Positions 54,499 through 64,000 of a stretch of 64,000 nt of DNA are shown one piece after another. Origin of the DNA: Adenanthera pavonina (lineage: Eukaryota; Streptophyta; Magnoliopsida; Fabales; Fabaceae). The notes below the pieces were generated by a model. That model searched no databases. It had not been told where the DNA came from and was given only the letters and a program-made list of their open reading frames with translations. The translations under genes were made by a program, and so were the position numbers. The stretch lies in contig JAIVEN010000013.1 of the NCBI GenBank assembly GCA_026686845.1, positions 2,252,001 through 2,316,000 on the forward strand, given 5' to 3'. Each line of letters begins with the position of its first letter. Position 1 is the stretch's first letter.

Positions 54499-57307
54499 AT
54501 GCAGAAAGTAGGGCACGCACCGCAGCACGAATCAGAAGGTGCTGCAACCCTCAACAACGACAATGAGACGCAGTTGCAGATCGATTCTGGCTCCGCTCTC
54601 CAACAATTTCTCGATCGCATTCCCCTCAGTTCAATATCTGGCATCCAAAGTTCATTCGGTACTTCACTCGTTTTCCACCGATTTTCCTTTCTTTCAGAAC
54701 CATACAAACTTGAATGTCTGACCGTTCCTTTTATGATTCCATCTTCGTGTCTTTGTTTCTCAAGCTTTGGAATTGAAAGCCGGGGACAGTGTAAAGGATG
54801 CGATTCACATGCTGTACAAAAATGACCTCTTTGGCGCACCAATTGCGGATGTCTTGGACCGCAATTTACCTCGCATGGAATTTTCTTGTCGGTATATTGG
54901 TTTCCTTGATTTCTCAACCATGGTTCTGTGGTGTCTTGAGGTATTATTTGCTTGGATCATATATACTTTTCCTATTTTTTAAGTTTTTCTATGAATTGAT
55001 TTCAATTTCGTCATTTTAATATTTTATCCTATAGAGTGTCGTTTGATGTTTACTCGTGAGAATTGCGGAATTCTTTGATGTGACATCTTACAAGTGTATT
55101 TAATCTGCTTGTGATTCTCACTAAATTATGTCCGAGGATAACATTGGGGAGATAAAAGATGATACTCATGCCAATAAAAATTAAGGGTGAAACATCTTGT
55201 TTCATGCAAAACTAAGTAATGAAAGTTATATTTAATTTCATCCACTTTAATTCTTGATGACCAAAGTTACACGTGCAATCTCCCCCAATCTATCCTGGTA
55301 GATGGCAAAGCATCCTGATCACAAAATCTTTTTTTTTTTTTCAGAAATATGAAACTTTCACGCAAAACTTAAAGAACAATGGTCTTAAAGAGAAAAGAGA
55401 GGATGGCTTTTTCTCCACTCTGGATCAGATTCCTCAGATTGGACAAACCAAGGTTCCTCCTCACTCTTTATTTCTTAATTTTTTCCCCTCTTCTGGAGAT
55501 TTTACTTGGAAGGTTGGAAGTGGAATTACTTATCGGTCCTTCCTTACTGAAATCTGTGTTTGATCAGCTTTTGAATTATGTGTAACTCTCTGTCCTGCTC
55601 TATTCTTATTAGGTCGGTGAGTTAGCTAAGCCATTCCTTTGGGAACCATTTTTCCCTGTAAAATTGGATGATACACTTCTTCATGCACTGCTACTTCTTT
55701 CTAAGCATCCACTGAGTGTTTTGCCGGTCATACAGCCTTCACATCCCGAAGTCATTGGTTTAGTTACACAGGTATGTGCCAAGTTTGATGTAGAAATAAA
55801 GGTTTAAACAATATCCTGTTGTTTGGATAGAAGCCAAGGGTCTAGTCAAAAAACAATAGAAGCCAAGAGAAATTCTAAGGTGTCCATGAACACTTGACTA
55901 AAGTGGGTGTTTCGGGCAGTAGGATCCATCAACTAACCCATTTTGCTGAGCTGTGGGCTCCTTCACCTTGCACCAGTTGATACTATACAAATAGTGTGTA
56001 TAGGATATTGCCCTAGAAGCAAATCATAAACAAATGAATGGATATATTTCTTTTATTGTTCACATATGCAGAATAAGTGACATATTTGCCTTTTTGCTAG
56101 AATGCTTTAGTTCAATTGCTTCTTGAATCAACCGGTCTAGAGTGGTTTGATAGTATTGCAGACAAGGCCTTGTCAGATCTCAAGTTTTAAGCTCTTATGA
56201 TCCTTACAGTATTTATATCTAATTGCTACTTGTTTTATTTATGTAGTTCTTTAACCCCACTCTATGCCTCCACAGATTTGAAAACCAAGAACATGCTAGT
56301 TATGTATTTGGGGACCAAACTGTTGCAGATGCTTCACATGTGCTCTGGGAAAACCCAAAGTGCAGCACAGTTGCAGTTATAGATCGACAAAGTAAGAAGC
56401 TCATTGGTTGTGTCAGGAACAGGGATATGTATCATCTTGTGGAAAATGATGACCTATTTAGAAATAGAGAGTAAGCTCAAAAATAGGTTCTCTACTGGTT
56501 TTTTCTCATATACCTTCTCTCACATACCCATGAAAAAGTTTAAAAAAATACATCAGAATCCTTACTCTCTTATATGGAGGGTCAAGATTGTAGGCAGCAC
56601 TATCATGTTCCTTAAGAACAGAGAAACCAGATTGGATCAAAACCTGTCATCTTTGCTTTCTCTCGCACCTTTTTGGTTTTGTTCTTAGAAATGGAAAGTT
56701 AATGGATGCATTTGAATTCTTGATAATGAAACAAATATTGTATGTGTTAGCCACTCGATGTGGTCAAGTAACAAGTGTAGATAGTAAATAAAAATGGTCT
56801 TGGATTCAAACATGTGCTCTTCTATGTTCCCTGAAAAGAATTGTTGTCTGTGAAAACCAATATATATCTGATGCTTGTTCTATGCCAAAAAACAGGAATT
56901 TAACTGTTGGAGAATTCATTCACTAAAACAGGAATTTAACTGTTGGAGAATTCATTCACTCAGAGACGGGTGAAATTGAACCAAGCATTGAAACTGATAA
57001 TGGGGCTTCCATGATTGCAAGAAGTCTCCACCTGAAGAAGAGATGCGAACCTAAAATGGACTCACCATTGACGAACAAGAAAAGTGACACACTTAAGCAA
57101 TTGATCAAGCATTTGACAGAGAGGAATAGCAGATTCAGCTTTCTGATCAATGAAAATAATCAAGTTATGGGATTGATCACAGTGAGAGATATAATTCTGC
57201 AATTTGCTCCTCCTTGTGTGAGTTCTAGCATCGATGGAGGTGGGTTTTTTTCAAATTGCTTTGGAACAGAGTGGGTGTCATGTAGAAAATGGAACATTAG
57301 CTCGTAA
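54499..57307 (+). CDS. PV42/SnRK1 gamma-like CBS-domain protein, 7 exons
   Basis: Exons: 54499-54658, 54765-54940, 55345-55452, 55613-55771, 56101-56183, 56276-56470, 56932-57307, phases consistent, 418 residues. The N-terminal LQQFLDRIPLSSISGI precedes a first CBS-type segment ALELKAGDSVKDAIHMLYKN / LFGAPIADVLD (about 54-85). Later CBS parts are PFFPVKLDDTLLHALLLLSK with LPVIQP..VIGLVTQ, FGDQTVADASHVLWENPKCS with AVIDRQSKKLIGCVRNRD, and SDTLKQLIKHLTERNS with FLINENNQVMGLITVRDIIL, making a four-repeat protein. This layout fits the plant PV42 group related to the gamma subunit of SNF1/SnRK1 kinases, which sense energy state through bound nucleotides. Nucleotide binding in PV42 proteins is not established here. 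The last exon must use the second of two duplicated acceptors (see 56889-56960). Confidence 0.85.
56889..56960 (+). repeat. Perfect 36-bp tandem duplication of a splice acceptor
   Basis: AAAACAGGAATTTAACTGTT and the next 16 bases occur twice in a row. Each copy contains an AG acceptor plus the first codons of the last CBS-gene exon (ENLTVGEFIH). Splicing to the first copy meets a TAA at the copy junction, so only the second acceptor (exon from 56932) gives the full protein. Confidence 0.95.
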
Positions 57308-58065
57308 ACATTGATCCCGGAAGTGGGTTGTACGCCCACTGGGGAAAATCAAAAACCAGAAATCCAATTCCGTTCTTGTCTTAATTATTTCAATTGTTCG
57401 GGGTTCTGCCTTGGGAAAATTACATCTTTGGAGGATAATCTTACACAATTTTTGTAATAGAAGACTTTTACAAGTCAAATAATTTAAAAGACTTAAAATT
57501 TGTCGCGGATGAAAATATTTTTAATTATTTTCTCTTAGAAAATTATCATTTTAACTTTTCGAAAATATACGAAAATTTATAGTATTTTGGAAATTATCTT
57601 AATATTTTTTCTTAAATTAATATTTTATTAAAAAACTGATATATAAATTTTAAATTATGAAAGAACGTTCCTTTGCATTTTGAATTAAAATCAATATACT
57701 AAATTTAATTAAAATTAATTGCAAAAAGTAACGTAACTTTTATTTGGTTTTTTTATATATGATTTTTTCATTTGAACTCTAAAAGTTTACATAAATAGTT
57801 TTTTACAATTGATTTCGATTAAGATTTAGTATTTTCAATTTTAATTCAAACCTCTAAGAAGTATTTTCCAAGCCCTTTAAGATTTTTATTGGACGAAAAA
57901 CTTTCTAAGATTTATATGCCAACTTTGCAAAGCTTAATTCAAGAAACATCTCTTACATTTTCCGAGGATGAGATAAAATCATAAGATGTTATTTTGGGTT
58001 CACTAATTTAATCCCATTTTAATCAAAATTAGATTTCACTTGAGAACATAGTAACAAAACTGATA

Positions 58066-58355
58066 CTCCCTTGGGTGCTCATTATAAGGACCCTTTTAGA
58101 AGATTTACATGGTCATTAGTATAAGGGCAATTGTAAAATTTAGTAAAATATTAATGTAAATTTTCCACAAATACCCCAGATAGTTTGAGCCATTTTTCTC
58201 TTGTCAAGTATCAGTGTGGGATAGCAATTACTTATTTTATTAAGGGTATTTTAGAAAAATTATAGTAATTTTTTACAAATTTAATGCTTTTAACTAATTG
58301 CCTTAATTCATATAATTTAGATAAAATTTTCTAATAAAAACGCCAAGAGAGGGAG
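58066..58355. mobile_element. Stowaway-like MITE
   Basis: 290 bp with TA at 58064-58065 and 58356-58357. The ends are CTCCCTTGGGTGCTCATTAT and the opposed GCCAAGAGAGGGAG. The inverted match is weaker than in the MITE at 31518, suggesting an older insertion. Confidence 0.65.
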
Positions 58356-58925
58356 TACTATCTTCACCAGACAGGAAACTTTTTATTTTGGCTTAAAAAA
58401 GATGGCCATAGCTCATAACAGGAATACAGTTCATGGATGGCGGGATAGAATTGATAGGAACTTATTTATGCTGCACTAGTTTAGTCATACGTTTTACCCT
58501 TTTTTTTTTTTTTTGCCACTTACAGAACTTTCACTTACAAAAGCTGATGAGCAGAAAGTATACTTTTTTCCCGTGTTCCATTCAACCAGATATTTGAGAT
58601 TTTTTTAAGGGTAAGAAACGAGGGAGTTACTTGAGATTTGGATACACCATCATTTACCGTGTTAGTGTCTTCCTCAATGAAAAACTAAAAACAAGGACTC
58701 ACGTCTTCATGAACCGTCGTGCACTTTCAGGCGTCTAACTTTCCCTACGTGACTGCTGATTTCCAGCTGCAGCAAAAGGATGGGAGACTTCAAGATTCAT
58801 CCATGTTGAGTTGTTATGTACATTTTCCAAATTTAAAAGTGATCCAACAATCATCACTTTCAGTACTCTTAAATTTTTCACATATGAAATCCCCCAAAAA
58901 AAAAAAACACACGTTTCCTCTATAA

Positions 58926-58946
58926 ACACACACACACACACACACA
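58926..58946. repeat. CA microsatellite
   Basis: About ten ACAC units following TATAAA. Confidence 0.85.
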
Positions 58947-59330
58947 ATACATATCGTATACACGCTGTCTTTTGATGCTAGCACTACTTATATCTCATCT
59001 CAATTGCTGCATATCTCAGAAGATAGTAAAAACATAAGAAACATCTTTTGTTGAATGAGATAAATTGATGGCTTACCGGTTACCAATAAAAATCCCCCAG
59101 GTCCTCAGTCCTTCCAAGTAGTTACGGAGGTATATTAATATTGAGCTTCAACTTCCAGAAACATATTTCTTTAACAAGCACAAACCTTTCAGTCTCCGCA
59201 CAAAATACATCTCCTCTTGCCAAAATGATCTTGGCAAACAGCCGGAGCATTTCTCACACTCTTCAATTTGATATCCTCTTCACACCAGAATTTATCCTGT
59301 GGTCTCCCAGCATAGGTTCATGCAACACTT

Positions 59331-62300
59331 TCATAATTTCTCAGTTTTCCAAACTACAAGGGGTCCCTTTTTCATAAACTCACATGGACGCAGACTACCC
59401 ATTGCTTTTCCCATCAGTGCCATAGCAGCAATGCTTGGAAACTGCTTCTTTTGAAACCCTTCCATCACAGGGTCTAGCGATTGCAGCTCACGAAGCTCCA
59501 TCAGTTCATGCTTTGTAGGGGAAGATGCAGCAAGATTATGACTCCATCTCTGAATCCAGGGATGTGAAAGTGCAGCTTCTACAGTTTGCTTTGCTTTGAC
59601 AAGAGTGGACCTGCCATCTGTTGATTCTATTGCAGGTAGATCTCGTGCCTTTAGCCCTTCAGCAGGAGATATCATTTTGGGTTCCAAACTAGTTTTTCTT
59701 CCTTTCTTAATTTTGCTGAAAATCATATGAACATTTTCATGGGAACAAGTTTCTCCAAAATTTTCACTCTTGGTACCGAGAGCAGAATCTGATGTGCAGA
59801 GCTTGAGTCTTTTCAACCATCTATTGCTTGGTTCTGATCCCAAAGAACCATTGCCACAAGTACTGAATTTTGAATTTCCATGCTCTGCTGCATGGGAAAG
59901 GAGGTTTTCCACATCCAAACTCTGGGTTTTGGACGTGCTAGTCTCCCTTTCATCCACTGGACTTGTCAGAATGTGAAGCTTAACAGGCTCTTGGTTTATA
60001 TCAAGTATTGCTATATTCATTGGTTCTGCTTTTGTACTCTCTCTTGCAGAAATTATTGCACCTTGACACGTTAATGAGTTTTGACTCTCCTTGGGGCACT
60101 ACAAAATTCATAATTTGATTATGGCTACCATATTAGCATCTCAGGATTTAAAATAGAATTAGATTAGATTATACCCCACCAAAATGGCCCCCAAAAAAAT
60201 GTCCCACAAAATAGTTTCAGCAAGCCAATTCTTTTAGAATCGAGAATAGCAAAGGCACTCAGCTATTCTACAAAGTGTCCAGCGAATTTTGTATCAAATA
60301 ATATTATAATATAATTAAATTTAAGAACTAGTCAGAAAAGCATATAAGAACATAAATATATTCCTATACAAGTCTTTTCCTTTTGGCCTTTATTTCTATA
60401 CAAGTCTAGGGAAGAAAAAACAATGTCATTAAAATTAGCTGTGTCTCCGAACATACTGAACGTCAAAATATTTCTTATAATCAATATGAATGCATAAATA
60501 AATGAAATATTTGTTTTCCCCAAATGCCAGACTGATGTTGAATCCATTGAAAACCAGCAGAACATGTTAATCGAGTGTTTAAGCAAGAAAGAGGTACTTG
60601 AAAAGTGAATAAAATGGCATCCAGAAGATCAAGAATTACAGAAATCACCTTATTTGATGGCAATGTAACATCACCTGCAAAAGGGGGGAAAAGAACCTTC
60701 AGCCTAAAACATCATAAAATAGTAGCAAACATGCAGCCCACATTCACAATATCATCTAGAGAACCTAAATCCAATGTACGCTTCAGTTTAATGCCAAATT
60801 TGTAAATTATTTGAATGACTCACCAAAAATCATCATTTCTAAAATTACTTTTACCATGAGACCTAAGTATACCATGATTCAACATGTCATTTAAAAGGGT
60901 GAAGATTTACCTGGAAGTTGATCCTCTTGTAAATCATTTATGTCCATGGTATCAGTTTCAGCAGATGATTCATTCTTCAGGATTGTCATAGTTTCAAGAT
61001 CCCGGACAGTTTCCTTTCCTTCTCTATTCATAGAGCTCCCTAGAGTTTCGAGCTTTACACTTTCCAGAGCATTCTCATGGATGGGTGGGGAGCAATATGG
61101 TATCTCACTGAAAGCATTTCGTTTGGATTTGCCGGGAATTATTGACTTTCCAAAGAATTGCTCTTTTTCAGACAAAATAATATCACTATTTTCTGACATC
61201 AGGAAATGGTGAGTCGTCTGAAAGATTTTGGGATGGCCTCCTGATGACTCTTCTCCCAAGTCTATGGGGGTGAACATCTTCATAGTCTTCATATCACGAA
61301 CAGAATTGGGCATTTGAAGTACTGAAGAGCTTCCATGGTAAAAGTTATCCATTTTAGTTGATTCAAGAGGGCCAGTCAGGCTTGAAAACTTTGCAGCACC
61401 AGTATAATGTTGCATCTTCCAGTGATGATCACTAACAAAGTCCAGTCCGCCATCACGGCTAGTTGAGGGATAATGTTGTGCATGGGCAGGACCACTTGGC
61501 ATCAATCTTGAAAACCCTGATGTCTGGGGATCTAACAGACTACTTATTTTCTTCCCATGAATTAAAAGAGAAGAATAGCTCTGATAATTAGTACTTGTGA
61601 AATGCTCCCTAGGTGCTAAGTTGTAGCTTGATTGATTTATTTCATGCTGCCCACCTGTTAAGGGGGGCATTAAAATTTTACCTTTGTTATATCCATATTG
61701 CACCGTGTCAGAAGTTGACTTTATGATGTTATTCCAAACAGATGCTGAAACAGTTAATTTGTTCCTTTCAATAGGATTTGAAGATTTCATCAATAGATTG
61801 GTGGGTAAAAATCCTTCAGACTGCAAGCGAATCTCAGTTTTCCCAGGAGAAACAATGTTATTTCCAAAGCTTGCATCAGTTTGAGACTTAAGAACTTCCC
61901 CGTGGTAAATAGCACATTGTTCCCCCTTAAGAGACAAAGTACCATCTCTCTTTTCAGAGATAGGAAATGATTTGAAATCCAAGCTTCTTATCTTTGAATT
62001 TCCTGGGTTTTCTGATAGACTCTCATTCATGATGGTAACTGTTGTAGCCTTAGTTGCTTCTCTGATTGCTCCAGTACTTGGAGAAATAACCACAGCAACA
62101 TCTGACCTCCCATGCAAATTATCCTGCTCAGCAACACTGTCTTCTCTAACTTCTCTTCTGGACTCACAATCAATTGATAAATGGTTACAATCCTGAGTTG
62201 CTGACTTATAATTTGTGTGCTTCCAATGAGCCATCCATACTGATTGGTACCCATGCAATGACTGAGCCTTCATTACCTCATTTCCAAGATATGCTTGCAC

Positions 62301-62333
62301 AATATCTTCAGGCATTTTGATTTTCTCTTGCAT
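59331..62333 (-). CDS. PCH1: PCH1-like protein (annotated elsewhere as F-box At2g16365-like)
   Basis: Minus strand, three coding exons: 62333-60911, 60674-60649 and 60098-59331, giving 738 residues. The 26-bp middle exon adds GDVTLPSNK and keeps frame on both sides. The N-terminus has MPEDIVQAYLGNEVM and GYQSVWMAHWKHTNYK. The middle is long, polar and probably disordered. The conserved C-terminus includes RWLKRLKLCTSD, AALSHPWIQRWSHN, and FPSIAAMALMGKAMGSLRPC with a final GPLVVWKTE. This tail is what I recognise from the plant PCH1/PCHL group. PCH1 binds active phytochrome B, stabilises photobodies and links day length to hypocotyl growth in the nucleus. No F-box is visible despite the older name. 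A 5' UTR intron (62369-63101) is suggested by a donor at 63101 and an acceptor just before 62368. Choice between PCH1 and PCHL is open. Confidence 0.75.
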
Positions 62334-62368
62334 GACACAGTTTCCTCCTAGGATTTCTCAAATTTCAC

Positions 62369-63101
62369 CTGAAAATAGAGTCAACTCAATTAGGTTAAAA
62401 TATCGGAATGTTCGACACCCATGAAGATATTTTCAATTAAAAACAAAATCCCGATTTTGATCCTCCAATAGACTGTTTCAAGTCGGCCCTACACATATTT
62501 TTGTTCACATTTCAAGCCCCCGGTTTCAGAATCCGTCCAATCTGGCTCCTTTGATAGTAAACCGCTAACTTATACATATAGTGGTATGGCACATTTTCTC
62601 AGTGTACCATCATTAAATGGCAACCAAACATGCGAGGGGAGTCAGTACGAAGGTGAAACTACCTCATACGTCACTTCTCAATTGCCTAAAATCTATGGCC
62701 AAAATAAAAAGTGTCTAATATCAGCACTTCCATCGTTACACAAATTATAATTTTGCGAACCACCTCCATTGTGAGTTGTTAAATCCTGAAAGCTACTTAA
62801 TATGAACGGATTGAACCCCTCTCCCTTAAAAAAGAAAAAAAGAAAAAGAAAGAAAAATGGCAAGCTTAAATAGAAGAAAAAGAGAATCCGGCATTTGAAG
62901 GATCTTTCCGAACGGCTATGGATGTTAGCAAGACATATGATATAAATAAGAAATGAAACAACATCACCGTTCGGAACCAAAATAACGAATATTTCAAAGA
63001 ACAATTTTCATGAACTGACAACAGAAAATATACTCAAACCTGAAAAACAGAAGAAGCAGCAGAATTACAGCAGAGTTTAACTGAGGAAAGAAAAGCGTTA
63101 C
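62369..63101 (-). other. Probable 5' UTR intron of the PCH1-like gene
   Basis: On the minus strand GAATCTTGAAG is followed by GTAACG (donor at 63101), and CTCTATTTTCAG ends at 62369, followed by 35 bp of leader and the ATG at 62333. The first, non-coding exon would lie at about 63102-63230. Confidence 0.6.
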
Positions 63102-63230
63102 CTTCAAGATTCAAAGACGAGACAGTAACTAATCAGCGAAACTCGGAGAATCGAGGATCCAGAAAAAGGAGTCGGTGCTAGATAAGCAATAATTTGATTC
63201 TCTGAGGAGATGGCAACTACTCAAGTGTGG

Positions 63231-64000
63231 AGTAATAAACGTGAAGGTATGGAGTATATTTTCTCTTGTTTCATCTCCTCCTTCAATTCTCAAAATTCTG
63301 TGTGTTTTTAGAAGAGCATTTTACCATCTCCACAGAGTGGAGCCCGATTCGAATTTAGGACAGAGGTTCACTTTCCTCGATCCTCAGCCACAAGAATCGC
63401 CTTCTTCGGAATCGATCCAGGGGAGAAAAAGGTTGACAGGGAGAAGAATGCAGGTCCTTGAGGCCCACTTATCGGAACTTTTTTCCTTATTGGTTGTTTT
63501 CTTTCCCTTGCCTTTTTCTTTTTCCGATGTTTCATAAGCTAGATATATACAACCTCCCTCTCCATATTATATAAAGTAATTTTTGAGATTCATATTTTAT
63601 CTCAATTAAATATTATTTTTTATAATTTTAATATAATTTATAATATTATATATTATAAAAATAATAAATAAAATCATATTATCTTATATAATAAAAATAT
63701 CTCATTTATTATCTTAAAATATGAGATTGGAGAATATAATAGAAATTTAAAAATGTTTACATTTAATTAATTAAATAAAAAATTTTAGCCACAATTAATT
63801 AATTTATGTATTTGCAAGTATGAATTTTGATTATTTTGGGCTACTGAGGACCACACAATCACAAAATCGCGCACATGGATGCCTTCTCTCCACGTCATTT
63901 TTCCTATTTATTTTAGTGATTTATTACATTGTCTTCAATAATGTCCTTAGGAATGAAATGTCCAATCACATGAATTGGAGCTCTACTTTTGTCCATTTAA
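63231..64000. other. Upstream region of the PCH1-like gene
   Basis: The 98-codon plus frame at 63241-63537 has no recognisable domain and overlaps the probable promoter. From 63545 the DNA is very AT-rich, with a weak fold-back between 63580 and 63735 (GAGATTCATATTTTATCTCA against TTATCTTAAAATATGAGATT), possibly a MITE remnant. Confidence 0.4.

Larger units (their letters stand above)
57308..59330. other. Spacer between the two convergent genes
   Basis: Contains a MITE (58066-58355), a T homopolymer (about 58500-58515) and a CA microsatellite (58926-58946). The 3' UTRs of the CBS gene and of the PCH1-like gene lie at either end. No other gene seen. Confidence 0.5.

Noticed and set aside
63241..63537. 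98-codon plus frame upstream of the PCH1-like gene
   Set aside because: No recognisable domain, and it overlaps the likely promoter and first exon of the PCH1-like gene.

Overview
This is nuclear DNA of a eudicot plant. The genes have spliced exons with GT/AG borders, and their products are plant-type: an ADP-glucose pyrophosphorylase large subunit, a plant SnRK1-gamma-like CBS protein, a PCH1-like photoperiod protein and DUF241 proteins. Spacers are AT-rich and full of plant transposon families. I see no species-diagnostic sequence. No tRNA, rRNA or CRISPR array was seen.

Layout. 1-4.66 kb: repeats, mainly a non-autonomous Mutator-like element (MULE-A) whose right terminal inverted repeat ends 155 bp before the start codon of an intronless STA1/PRP6 splicing-factor gene (4.8-7.9 kb). 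8.7-14.1 kb: tandem DUF241 units (3'-end relic, intact gene, pseudogene). 14.5-31 kb: a transposon block that splits the DUF241 cluster. It holds a decayed Ty3/gypsy element, a Ulp1-type (C48) protease pseudogene, a glycosyltransferase fragment, a 2-kb tandem array, a MULE transposase pseudogene (MULE-B, relative of MULE-A), and an L1-type LINE carrying a probable solo LTR. 32.1-35.3 kb: a second DUF241 pair (one intact, one pseudogene). 36.8-43.7 kb: a second L1 LINE with a 16-bp target duplication, itself split by a 3.3-kb solo LTR with a 5-bp target duplication. 43.9-45.3 kb: a small TRIM-like LTR element. 49-62.3 kb: a gene-rich end with the ADP-glucose pyrophosphorylase large-subunit gene (14 coding exons), a PV42/SnRK1-gamma-like CBS gene (7 exons) and, on the minus strand, a PCH1-like gene (3 coding exons). 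At least three Stowaway-like MITEs are scattered through the window.

How it fits together. The host genes do not form one pathway, although starch synthesis (APL) and SnRK1-type energy sensing (PV42-like) sit side by side on one strand. The most informative content is the repeat history: a partially autonomous/deleted MULE pair sharing an unusual orientation-switching tandem array, captured gene fragments next to the MULE transposase, and a reconstructable three-layer nested insertion at 36.8-43.7 kb where reading frame and target duplications both confirm the junctions. The DUF241 cluster shows birth-and-death evolution with each lesion visible, including a lost start codon.
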